NCBI GenBank assembly: GCA_026874595.1
Contig: CM049311.1
Location: 51,711,676 to 51,775,675 of the forward strand
DNA length: 64,000 nucleotides
From: Sipunculus nudus
Taxonomy: Eukaryota > Annelida > Sipuncula > Golfingiida > Sipunculidae
Reading direction: 5' to 3'
The notes beneath the pieces are model-generated. The model searched no databases. It had not been told where the DNA came from and was given only the letters and a program-made list of their open reading frames with translations. The position numbers and the translations under genes were made by a program. This document shows, in pieces, positions 48,371 through 60,103 of the stretch. Numbering within the stretch: the first letter of the stretch is position 1; each line of letters starts with the position of its first letter.

Positions 48371-49545
48371 AACTAGAATATGGGTAACCAACAAGTGACT
48401 ACATGTATCCGCTAAAATCAGAGGTGAACGGGTGAAGTGAGGCATTGATTGAGTGGCAAGGGGAAATAGAGTGAGGTATGTTGCATATTAGCATGGATGT
48501 CTGCAGCCTAAATGTGTATGTAGGTTGTGCCACCTACCACAAATCCAGAAAGCTGTCCAAGTTGTATACACCTGCAAAATTTAGGCAGAAAAGTCAAACC
48601 ACTACATGTATATGAGCAATTTTTGCCCATGGCAGACAAACAGACAAACACTGTGCAAAAATCTTTGCAGGTGACCCCTCCAGTTTTGTGTATGATAAAG
48701 ACCTATGTGAGATCTAAACACATGCACAATTTTGGCCCAATCGGTCAAATGGTTCCTGAGATATGAGCTTGGATGTGTGCAGCGTTAACAAGAATGTAGG
48801 TGGCACCACCTGTCATAAAATCAAGAAAGCTGTCCACGATGTATAAACCTGCAAAATTTTAGGCAGTTATGTCGAACCACTACAGAGAAATGAGTGATTT
48901 TAGGCCACGGCAGAATAACAGACAGACGCTGTGCAAAAATGGTAACAGGTGGCGCCACCAGTTTTGCGTATGATAAAGAGCTATGTGAGATCTATACACA
49001 TGCAAAATTTTGGCCTTATCGGTCAAACGGTTCCCGAGATATGAGTTTGGATGTCATCTGCGTGAATGTGAATGTAGGTGGCGCCTCCTGTCATAAAATC
49101 AAGAAAGCTATCCAGGATGTATATGCATGACGAATTTCAGGTGAATTAGTCAATTCACTGCAGAGATATGAGTGATTTTAACCCAAGGCAGATGAACAGA
49201 TGGACACTGTGCAAACATGGTTACAGGTGGCGCCACCATTTTTTGTGTATGTTATAAAGCAATCCAAGGGCTACATTTGTATCAATTTGTTTCCTGATCG
49301 GTCAAACGGTTCCCGAGATATGAGGGTTTATTAGTGGAAACAGGCCCACAAATGGACACTGGATAGAGAGGAAAGGTCAGAGGTCAACACAAATTGGTTA
49401 GGCACCAGTTCAAATGTGACCCGAGAATTGGTGTAAGTTTCAGAAAAATCAGTCCATTAGTTTACGAGGAGCTCTATGGAAACGGACGCCGCCGCGGCGG
49501 AGGAACTCGGTCAAAAACATAGTATCCCCAAAACTTCGTTTTGTC
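48371..49545 (+). mobile_element. Nested family B copy
   Basis: A CTAGAATATGGG start and ATGTATCCGCTAAAATCAGAG subterminal text. Cores have GGTGGCGCCACC at 48948 and 49226. The 3' hairpin is degraded (GTATCCCCAAAACTTCGTTT then TGTC instead of GGCGGATAC). Confidence 0.6.
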
Positions 49546-49559
49546 TGTACAAAAATACA

Positions 49560-51260
49560 GGTGGCTCCACCAGTCTGCAGAAACTAATAAAAACACTTAA
49601 TGGTCAATATCCATGCAAAGAATCATGGTGATCTCTGCATTAGTTGTTCAGATACTTCAGCTTTTGTATCAAATTGTCCATTATTCTGAGGGATACTTCG
49701 GAGTCCTATAGCTTGAAGGATATGGGTAACGGAGACCTAATTTCAAGTTTCCACAGGCACTTTTCATGGGCCTTCTTGCATGACAAGAATGAAGATTCTA
49801 GGTCCAGTTGTTGCGATTTGTACCCTGTTGACAGATAACCACATCTTTAAAGGTCTCAAAAAAAAAGAAAAAAAAACGTAAAAATTTGAAAAAAAATAGA
49901 GGTGGCACACCCAGTCTGCAGAAACTGATGGAACAGCTCATGATCAGTATGTATGCAGAAATCAGGACCATCAGTGTTGTAGTTATTGAGATACTGCAGT
50001 TTTTGGTATCAAATTTTCCATTATTCTGGGGGGGGGGGGGTATTTTGGAGCCATACAGCTTAAAGAATATGGGTAACAGAGACCTAATTTCAGGTTTCCA
50101 TGGAGACTTTTCATGGGTCTCCCTGTGTGTCAAGAATGAAGATTCTTGGTCCAGTTTTTATGATTTGTGCCCTGTTAACAGATGTTCATATCTTTAAAGG
50201 TCTCAAAAATAGAGAAAAATTTCGTAAAAAAACCCGAACAAATACAGGTGGTGCCACCAGTCTGCAGAAACTTATGAAACACTCCATGATCAATATCCAT
50301 GCAAACAATTATGGTTATCTCTGCATTAGTTGTTCAGATACTTTAGCTTTTGTATCAAATTTTCCATTATTCTGAGCTGTACTTTGGAGTGCCATAGCTC
50401 AAAGGATATGGGTAACAGAGACCAAATTTCAGGTTTCCATGGAGACTTATCATGGGTCTCCCTGTGTGTCAAGAATGAAGATTCTAGGTCCAGTCATTAC
50501 CATTTGTACCCTGTTGACAGATAACTACATCCTTAAAGGTCTCAAAAATGGAGAAAACAATTCGTAAACATTGAAAAATACAGGTGGCGCCACCAGTCTG
50601 CAGAAACTGATGAAATATCTCATGACCAATATATATGCCGAAAAATCATGACCATACGTGATGCAGTTAATGAGATATTGAAGTTTTTGTATGAAATTTT
50701 TGACTATTCTGGGGGGTAATTTGGGGCCCCATAGCTCAAAGGATCTGGGTAACAGAGACCTAATTTCTGGTTTCCATAGAGACTTTTCATAGGTCTCTCA
50801 GTGTGTCGAAAATGAAGATTCTAGGTCCAGTCTTTATGATTTGTGCCTTGTTAACAGATGTCCACATTTTTAAAGGTCTCAAAAATAGAGAAAAAAATTC
50901 GTAAAAAATCGTAAAATACAGGTGGCACCACCAGTCTGCAGGAAGTGATGTAACATCTCATGATCAATATGTATGCCAAAAATCATGACCATCAGTCAAG
51001 TAGTTAATGAGATATTGAAGTTTTTGTATGAAATTTTTGACTTTTCTGGGGGGTACTTTGGGGCCACATAGCTCAAAGGATATGGGTAACAGAGACCTAA
51101 TTTCTGGTTTCCAAGGAGATTTTTCATGGACCTCTCAGAATCCCAAGTTACAAGGTTCTAGGTCCAGCGGTTACGATTTGTGCCTGGTTAACGGACAGAC
51201 AGACGGACAGACGGACAGACAGACGGACAACCGACAAAGAGTGATCGCTATAGCTCAGAT
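49560..51260 (+). repeat. Five tandem units of about 340 bp
   Basis: Units begin at GGTGGCNCCACCAGTCTGCAG blocks at 49560, 49901, 50247, 50583 and 50921 (spacings 341, 346, 336, 338). Only the 50583 unit keeps the perfect palindrome. Divergence between units is higher than in the 280-bp array. Confidence 0.9.
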
Positions 51261-51286
51261 GACTTTCAGTCAGCTGAGCTAAAAAT

Positions 51287-51396
51287 TAATCACGAAAATC
51301 GGAAATAAGATGAAATGAGAGATTTTGCAGCTCAACGGGGAGCCGCGCGCCCCCTCTGAATCCGCTACTGATAGCATATATCCGCCCCTGATTTAA

Positions 51397-51439
<43 letters not shown>

Positions 51440-52581
51440 ATTAGTTTAAGTGAAATTTCGAAAGGACGGCGAGTACTGGATGTGACCGGGGCGGGTGGGG
51501 GGGGGGAATGGCCCCCTGCGGCCCCCCTTGGCAACCGCCATCCCTACCCAACACTGTTCCTGAAATTGGGACCTTGAATTAGGTCATTAATCCTCCTGGG
51601 TCAAACTCTCCATTTCATAAAGCGAGAAACATGTGTTTTTCTCTTTTACTGACCATGCACGTGGGTGAGAGCCTCGTACAAATGTAATGCCCAACATGCT
51701 CAAATCCCTCACTGAAAGCAAGCGTTATTCATTTGAACAATAGTCTGAGGTTGAGTGACCACGATGCACGCTTTCCCGTCATTGCCGAAGGAAGTTCGGC
51801 TGTGCTCGGCCTTACCTCAGTGCAAGTCAGTAAAAACGGAAAAATCACTCAAAATTATATGTACATTAAAAATTATTTTTTCTCATATCGCCTATATCAC
51901 TGCAGGGATAATAACCTTTAAAACAAGGGACCCATGGGTCACGGCACTCAGCTGTTATATATGATAAAAAATATGATTTGGGAAAGAGGCACATGCTTGT
52001 TTTGTGTGGTAATAAATATAAGCTTTATTATGAGTTGTTGGTGTTTTGCTTATGTATGATTTTGATAGTATCTTTGGAGACAGGGAAGAGGATTGATTTC
52101 ATTTATTTTATTAACAAATGGAGTGCTATTGTAACACAGATTTTGACTTGGCCGTATAACTTATAAGCAGCACATGTTATAACGGATTAAATAACAAATA
52201 TTGTGCCAATATAATTTTTATTAAAAAAAATAATAAGAAAATCATATGATTTTTTAAAATAAAATATAACTGAAATGATTATTGAAATAATATTATAGAA
52301 TATATTCATGAATGCATTCATGAATACATTTTGAAAGTATCTGCACTGGTATTCAAATACTTTCATTTTTACCTGAATTCCCATTCTTATGCAATAAAAT
52401 TTTTTAATGCAGTACATATTCATATTTGTATTCAAATACATTTGCAAAGCATTCGCACATTGTCTAGTATTTATTCAGTTTTAGCCAAACAAAGATTTTG
52501 AGAATCCAGAATATACAAAATTCACAAATTTAAATAATGATCATTAGAACCTGGTTGTATGGCTTTTATTTATATTAAAAA
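51287..52581. other. Unique spacer with microsatellite and a solo 5' element end
   Basis: A TA tract at 51400-51434. At 51924-51956, CAAGGGACCCATGGGTCACG followed by CACTCAGCTG is a solo 5' end of the C family after AAAA. No gene is seen. Confidence 0.5.
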
Positions 52582-55500
52582 CAAGGCCTACAGGCCAAAT
52601 GTGAACCTGTGCATTGGGAAATACACCAGGTATAATGCTTCAATGCTGGACCATTACTTTTCATGTATATGAACTATGCAAGTACTAAACATTTTGAATA
52701 TGAAACAATTACACAAACATTACTGCTGAAATTCTGGCATAGGTGCACACAACACTAAAAAGATTGTAGCTGGCACCACCAGTCTTGTATACAATGAAGT
52801 TATCAGAGATATATACATACGCCCAATTTCAGACTGATATATCAAACCCCTCCTGAGAAAAACGTGTGCAAAAGTCATGGTAGGTGGCGACACCTGTCTT
52901 GTGAGCGAAAAAGGCATCAAAGACACATAGACAGGTCAAACTATTAGGCCATTACATCACACTTACCTTGAGTCTGATGCATGAGGCTGACCAGGCTTAG
53001 GTGAGAAAGGCTGTTGCCCCGAGTGAACTGTGACCAATTGCTTGCAAATGGCTAGACTGAGTAAACTTTTGACCTGTACCTAGCTGCACTGAGTGAACTC
53101 TTGACCTGTTGCATAATCTGACACAGTTGGCAGTCTGCTAAAGCTATAAATAGAATGCAGCTACTGCACTGAGTAAACTCCTGACCCATACCTGGCTGCA
53201 CTGGGTGAACTCTTGACCTGTTGCCTAATCTGATACAGTTGGCAGTCTGCCAAAGCTATAAATAGATCCAGACTGACCTCTAGCCTGTTGCCAAATCTGA
53301 AATAGTAGCCACACCATTGCATAAGCTCATGCAGGGGCCCTGCCCTGAGGGGCTTGACACCCATGAAATGTTCACATGGTGCCCATGAGGTGTTCACATG
53401 TCACCCATGAGGTGATCACATGCCATGTGCTTGGCTGCACTGATTGAACTCTTGACCTATATCTGGCTGCACTGAATGAACTCTTGATCTGTTCCAAAAT
53501 CTGAAACAGTTGGCAGTTTCTCAACCTATTTAAAAATACATATTCAATCTTGGCCTGTTGGTATATCTGTTTACACATACTGAAAGACTTTGGTTAAAAT
53601 TTCTTTTTTTCAAGCCGACATATTCATAAACTTTTTATCAAAATATCTAGAATAATAAAAGATGCAGTACTTTCATTGTTAAAGGTCCAATAGTTCTGCC
53701 AAAAATCATTCTAGTAAACTTGAACAAAGGCCACCTAAGAATAATTTTGTGCAATGTTACAGAATACATAATTGAAATAATAATTTTGTAGAAGAACACT
53801 ATTGCAGTCCTCAGTTTGAAAAAGACATAATAATGGCCATAAGACCAACTTAAGCTTTTCACAACTCAACCAAAAATTAACAAACTCAGTATATTCTGAT
53901 ATGATTGAAAGAACCATGTCCTAGGATAATTCTTTTGAAAAATTGAACAATTCAACTTGACAGTTTCATCATTAAGCTGAAAGAGGCTAAAATTATGAGG
54001 TTTTTTGCCCATAAAAAACAGGTCAATGTAGGTGGCACCACTAAATCTACAACTTCAAATATGAGTCATGTGACCAACATTTGCACAATACCTGGTAATG
54101 CTAGCTTCTGTCATTTCTGAGAGTACTATGTCAGTATGCTTACTTGGCCGAATGACTTTTCAAATTTGTGCAACTCCACTATAATTCATCAAATGCAAAC
54201 CATTTGAACAAACCTGAGAGGGCTTGCCTCTGGGATCATTTATGTAAAATATTTAACAATTTGGCTGGACCGTCTACAAGAAGACGACTTTTAAAATATT
54301 GTCAGCTTTTTCCTTATAAAATCTAAGTAAATGCAGATAGCAAAAAAATAAGCTGAATCCCACAAAATTTGATATGTGACAGATTATTGCATAAAATCTG
54401 GGAATGGTAGCTCCTGCTATTCCTGAGAAATTATGGATTAATGTACAGTTGACCAATGACCCCCGTACAAAAATAGGTCAATTCAGGTGGCACCACTAAT
54501 ACCTGAATTTCATAAATGACTCATGTGACCAACACTGGCAAAAAATTTGGTGATGATAGCTCTGGCTGTTTCTGAGACTGTCATTTTAGTATGCTTTTTG
54601 GGACAGATGACTAAGTTCAACTTCCTGAACAAAATTGAGGGAGATGGTATAAAAGATTATTTCTGTGAAATATTGAACAATTTGGCTTGAGTGTTTCGGA
54701 GGAGAAGATTTTTTTAGCTATTTCTCTATGAAATTTAAGAAAATTTTCAGATGGTTAATTTTTTGCATTAAATTTCATGATGCTAGCTCCTATCATTTTC
54801 AAAATAGTATGGGTAAACGTACAGAAGACAAATGCCGCCACACCATCGCATTAGTTCACAGGTTCACTAAAAATTAATACAGATGCATCTTGAATCAAAA
54901 TTGTAATACAGATACATCTCACTGATGGCAAAATCTTGAATTAATTTGACTATGGATACCAATTATTTATAATCCATGTACAGCCGTCTTTATATACCCA
55001 CAGAGAGCTGTATAGCTGTGATTGTAAACATTGCCTGGCATGAGAAATATCTAAAAATCATAAATCTACATTGTTTAAAAGCTTTTAAAAAACATTCTTG
55101 TCAATATTAACCATAGATAACCTGAAATCTAAATGTCTAGAGGCATGATGTAATAAATGCTGATAAACTTGTGCCAGTCTAGATGTATCTAGATGTATCT
55201 GTGTATCTGCTTCACACAGCTAACATATATGGTAAAATGACTCAATTGAACCTTTATAATTCAGCCAAAATTCATTCTTTGGAACCATAAAAGACAATTA
55301 TTATAAGAATTATTCAGGGGATTATTCTTGTAAAATATTAAACAAATTGGCCTCAGTAGGGTAAGTAAAAAAAAAATTTTACAGGTTTATAACTCATATG
55401 GGAAAATACAGCAAAATGGCTAAGTTAAGCTTCCCATAACTCAGCCAAAAATCACTGAACCAAAACCATTTGAACAAACTTGAATTATCAACATCTAAGG

Positions 55501-56254
55501 ATAATTAATGTGTGAGATTTAAGAATTTGGCCCAGTGGTTTTTGAGGAGAAGATCCACTGAGCTAAAATGGGCTGTTACAGCATATGACTAAATTCAGCT
55601 TCCCATAACTCAGCCAAAAGTCACTGAACTTAGACCATTTGAACAAATTTCAGAAAGCACTACCCTAGGATCATTTCTGTGCGATATTAAACTATTTGGC
55701 CATATGGTTTCAGAGAAGAAGTTTTTTGTAGCTGTCAGTATGATACGGGCACTGATGACACCCGTACAAAAAAGGTCGATGCAGGTGGCGCCACCAATAC
55801 CTCAATTTCAGATATGACTCATGTGACCAACATTGGCATAAAATTTGGTGATGACAGCTCCAGCCATTTCTGAGATTGAAATTTTAGTATGCTTTTTTGG
55901 ACAGATGACTAAGTTCAACTTCCTGTAACTCGGCCAAAAATCACCGAACTTAAACCATTCAAACAAACTTAAGAAAGATTATTCTAGGAATCATTTCTGT
56001 GAAATATTGGACAATTTGGCAGAACAGTTTCGGAGAAGAAGATTTTTAAAGCTTTTTTAGCTTTCTCCCTATAAAATCTAAGAAAATGCAGTTAGCCAAA
56101 AAATAAGCAAAATCCGATATAGTTTTTTAGATGACTAATTTTTAAAATAAAATTTCATGATGCCACCTCTTGCACTTTTCAGGATAGTATGGGTTAACGT
56201 ACAGACGACGGACGACGCCACACCATCGCATAAGCTCACAGGTTCGCTAAAAAT
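52582..56254 (+). mobile_element. Family A1 element, near complete
   Basis: It starts CAAGGCCTACAGGCC after AAAA, with subterminal GTGAACCTGTG. It ends ATAAGCTCACAGGTTCGCTAAAAA then T (CACAGGTTCGC at 56237-56247). An internal copy of the 3' end lies at 54835-54873, followed by the same about 240-bp block (ACAGATGCAT...CCTGGCATG) that follows the internal ends at 14521 and 58693. GGTGGCGCCACC occurs at 55784. No coding frame has a domain. Confidence 0.7.
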
Positions 56255-56770
56255 AAATGTAATATATTCACTTTGGACTACTTTCACATCAATCTACACA
56301 CTAGACACAGTAGGAATCTAGATTAATATTATCAACTGCATCTTTGTCTATCATTAATTTCCTTCATATGATCCCTAATGATTAGTAATGAATAATATGA
56401 TTTATTTTTTTATCATTAAAATATCACTGAAAAATACCATTGGTGACTGCATGGTGTTATTTGGAATAACATTGACATTGACATTCTATCCATCCATACA
56501 AGATTCTTACATCATCAGTAACTGCAAGTTAATTTTCTGTTTCTCATCAACTAACAAATTCCTTTTCTATTAATTTTTTTTTAATTTGTTATAAAAAAAC
56601 AATACAAAATTATTAATTTATTGTTTATTGTTATGTTGTTTTTCAAAACAACTACTAGATGAGTTGGGTTGGACACCTGCATCAACTGTGGCTGGGCATT
56701 AGCTGCCTGGCTACCCCAGTGTATGCTTCGCTCAAGCATGCATAATCTGATGAAAGGTCATCAAGGTCAA
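56255..56770. other. Unique AT-rich spacer
   Basis: An open frame at 56388-56573 is hydrophobic and AT-driven and is not supported. Confidence 0.4.
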
Positions 56771-58232
56771 CATACAGGTGACTGAAGAGGGGCTGGATTA
56801 AGCCTGGGTTTGACATGGTCTCATATAAACATTAATAAAAGCTACAATATTTGGCCAATTTCTTTCAGCTTTCCAAACTACAAAGATGAAATCCTTATGT
56901 GTGCATGATATGAAAATTATATCAACAGTGCTCTCAGGAAACAAACGTGCCATGGTCAAATTTGGGCAAAATTTAAGGTACTAATTTTATATTTATACTA
57001 ATAACTTATAAAATTTGAAAAATTCAGAACTAATTTTTGGTATTCAATTGAATCTTGATTAAATAATGTTACATCCCTGACAAAAATCTCTAGCTTCAGC
57101 AATCCTCTTGTTAAGGGAGTAAATATATTTCTTGATTTTTTAAAAAATGCATTATGTTTGAGCCCATAACTTAAAACAATTACGCAATACTGACATCATT
57201 TCTGGCATGTGCATAGCGAATGTATAGAAAAATATGTATATTATATATGATCAAAGTCAGATCAGTGGTTGTGATATCAGGCAGTCTTACAGTGTGACAA
57301 TGGGTTTTTAATGGAAAAATGAAGTTTTTCATTAATATTTCAAAGAAATTAAGTCCTAGTGATAAAATTCTTGGCATGGTAGGGGATTTTGGAGACATCT
57401 AACTGTATGCTAAATTTAAGGAACTTAGAGCTGAAGCTGGGGAGCTGGGCTCTAGCAAACTGCATAACACTAGCTTGATGTAAACTTGATGTGACATGGT
57501 GCTTGAAAACTTGAATAAAATCTACAGTTTTTGATCAACTGGTTTCATTCAAATTTTTGGTGTAAACAGACAAAATTCTAACAAAAACAGGCTGAGAAAA
57601 TTACATCCACAGTACTTACAGAAAAAAACGTGCCATGGTCAAACTTGTGCAAAATTTAAGGTACCAATTTTCTATTTTTGCCAATATTTAAAAAAATTTA
57701 ACAGATTTTGATCTAATTGTTAGTATACAACTAAATATTTTGATCAATTTAAGTTGTATTACTGAAAAAAAGTCCCTACCTTTAACACTTTTGGTCTTAA
57801 GTGACCAAATATCTTTCCTGATTTTTTTACAAAGTCCATTATGTTTGGGCCCATAACTTTTTTAAATTAAATAATACTGACTTAATTTCTGGCATGTACA
57901 AAGGAACTATATAGAGGAATATTTATGGTAAATATGAAGAAAACCAGATGAGTGGTTTTGATATTAGGCAGTCCTAAGGTGTGAAAATAGATTTCTAATA
58001 AAAAAATTGAGGTTTTTCCTTAATATCTCGAAGAAATGAAGTCCTATTGACCCAATTTTCGGCATGGAAGGAGATTTTTGGGACATCTAACTGTATGGCA
58101 AATTTCAGATTCGTAGGTCCAATGGTGTCGAAACGTGCCAGTCTTACGGACGGACATCTGGACAGACGGACGGACAGATGACGGACAATGGACCACGACT
58201 ATAGCTCAGATGACTTATAGTCAGCTGAGCTA
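56771..58232 (+). mobile_element. E-core element with TAGCTCAG 3' hairpin
   Basis: Two tandem core units of about 683 bp (CGTGCCATGG at 56946 and 57629), the same core as 34870-35370. They are followed by a GGACGGACATCTGGACAG stretch and hairpin TAGCTCAGATGACT TAT AGTCAGCTGAGCTA (58201-58231). This core lacks the GGTGGCGCCACC palindrome. A 5' end is not clearly seen. Confidence 0.6.
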
Positions 58233-58309
58233 ATTATGTATTGCACATTATTGTACACAATGCGGTTTTGGAGAACATTGCGAACAAACATTAACCGAAT
58301 TCCTTTTAT

Positions 58310-59075
58310 AAGTCTTGCATAAAATTTGGTGATGATAGCTCTGGCCGTTTCTGAGATTGTCATTTTAGTATGCTTTTTTGGACAGATGACTAAGTTCAAC
58401 TTCCTGTAACTTGGCCAAAATTTCACCTAAGGTGAACCATTGAACAAACTTGAGAGAGATGGTATAAAAGGTTATTTCTGTGAAATACTGAATAATTTGG
58501 CTTGACTGTTTCTTCGGAGAAGATTTTTAAAGGTTTTTTAGCTTTTTCCCTATAAATAAAGTTTTTCAGATGGCTACTTTTTTTCATTAAATTTCATGAT
58601 GCTAGCTCCAGTCATTTTCGAGATAGTATGGGTTAACATACAGACGACGGACGCTGCCACACCATCGCATTAGCTCACAAGTTCGCTAAAAATTACTACA
58701 GATGCATATTGAATTGTAAATTATAATACAGATACATCTCACTGATGGCAAAATCATGAATTAAGTTGAGTATGGATACCAATAATTTATAACCCATGTA
58801 CAGCCGTCTTTATATACCCACAGAGAGCTGTATACCTGTGATTGTAAACATTGCCTGGCATGGGGAATATCTAAAATCATAAATCTACATTTTTAAAAGC
58901 TTTTTAAAAACATTCTTGTCAATATTTTCTAATTTTCTATTTTTACTAATCTTTTGCATAAAATTTCGTGATGCTAACTCTTGCCGTTTTCAAGAAAGTA
59001 TCGGTTAACGTACAGTCAATGGACGCCGGACGACGCCACACCATCAGATAAGCTCACAGGTTCCCTTAAAATCAG
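58310..59075 (+). mobile_element. Two 3' fragments of the A1 family
   Basis: A1 3' core text from 58310 ends at AGCTCACAAGTTCGCTAAAAA (58693). The shared ACAGATGCAT block follows, and then a second 3' end, AAGCTCACAGGTTCCCTTAAAA, closes at about 59072 after a GGACGCCGGACGACGCC stretch. Confidence 0.55.
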
Positions 59076-59954
59076 CTGTAGCCATCACAAACTAATTTTT
59101 CATCTTATTTAGTTCATTTCCTCTAGTAAACATTGAACCTGAAATATTAGTCATGACAGTTCACCCTGAACGCTATTTTCAAAACCTGGTGTGGCATCAG
59201 GATAAGTGGCTTTCGTATAATACTTCATCATTTTCAATGTCTATTTCGTCGTTTTTAAGTGCGTTTGTATGAGCCATGACGTAGCTGATTCTTCTTCTTT
59301 TGATTATTACTTAGATCCCTGAGTGTTTAGTGACAGCTTCATGTGTTATTAAATCTCTACCCAACTAGATTTATCTTCTTTAAATGAGAAGCATTTCCTG
59401 TTTGCTGAAGTGCTCATTTTAATGCAGAATCCCTATCATTTTCTGAACCTTCAATATTTGACGTTGATATAACTTTAAGCAGTGGAACTTCAGATCTGAC
59501 AATCTATGCCAACAGGGGCCATATCAACAGGTCACAGAAACACAGCTGTCTATTTGATCTGATATAAAGCAGTCTGTTTATCCAGCCATGTTTTATTTGT
59601 TACTACTAGCGGTGTACCCTTCATTCCAACATGTGACTTATGACATCCAGGTTTTAGTCTGTGCACAAAATAGCAGCCCCATAAATAGTTTCTATATTTA
59701 TTTAGCGAGGTCAGGGTTCGATAAGGGCACGAAAATACAACATGAAAGTACCCCAAGACAGTGTCGAGGTGGGAATCTTACTGGGGAGAGTGTTTGGTGG
59801 CCAATTCACTGTAAACTTCCAAGTAACTGCAGGAGGAATGCTTTGGGGATGACCATGCCCTCATCCGCAAATTATAGTAGGTTTATAATGTATCTGTTTC
59901 CACAATATGCACCATTCTATAATTAAGTAGACAATTAAGGCCAAAAAAATAAAA
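59076..59954. other. Unique sequence, nothing firm
   Basis: A 112-codon open frame (59588-59926) has Cys-rich text in its second half (HCKLPSNCRRNALG) but no splice logic or domain that I can support. Confidence 0.35.
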
Positions 59955-60103
59955 GTTATGGTTCTCAGGCACCGCCCGCGTCGATTTTTAACCCCCTTCA
60001 TCAAATATTTTTATTTTGATTGTCATCTTTCAAGAAGATAAAATAATACAATTTTGATACAATTTCCTTTGTTATGAAGTGCTTTTACCTCCTTAGCAAT
60101 AAA
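59955..60103. repeat. Second copy of the 26.8 kb repeat
   Basis: Matches 26810-26990 with moderate divergence (GGTTCTCAGGCACCGCC; TTTTTATTTTGATTNTCA; AATACAATTTTGAT). It is interrupted exactly where the A1 element starts at 60104. Confidence 0.6.

Larger units (their letters stand above)
48190..51286 (+). mobile_element. Helitron-like element, family C, with a nested family B copy
   Basis: The 5' end is CAAGTGACCCATGGGTCA (hairpin) plus GCTCAGCTGACT at 48212-48223. The 3' end has AGTCAGCTGAGC at 51268-51279, the exact 12-bp inverse, as the right arm of hairpin TAGCTCAGATGACT/AGTCAGCTGAGCTA, then AAAAA/T. A GGACAGACAGACGGAC stretch precedes it. Within it, a family B copy (48371-49545) starts CTAGAATATGGG after AAAA and ends in a damaged GTATCCCCAAAAC hairpin. 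The C core is the array at 49560-51260. Confidence 0.65.
47598..51390. mobile_element. Nested pair of hAT-like termini enclosing other repeats
   Basis: Left ends: CAGGGGCGTAGCCAGG at 47598 and CAGTGGCGGATCAAG at 47640. Right ends in mirror order: GAATCCGCTACTG ending 51370 and ATATCCGCCCCTG ending 51390. The outer pair shares CAGGGGCG/CGCCCCTG and the inner pair CAGTGGCGGAT/ATCCGCTACTG with one mismatch. A G20 tract (47667-47686) lies just inside. No 8-bp target duplications are visible, so the nesting is inferred from order only. Confidence 0.4.

Noticed and set aside
49798-50524. Open frames of 64-111 codons inside the 340-bp array
   Set aside because: They repeat with the array units and reflect repeat text, not genes.
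59588-59926. 112-codon open frame with Cys-rich second half
   Set aside because: No domain, no clear start context, and repeat-rich surroundings; it could not be distinguished from chance.
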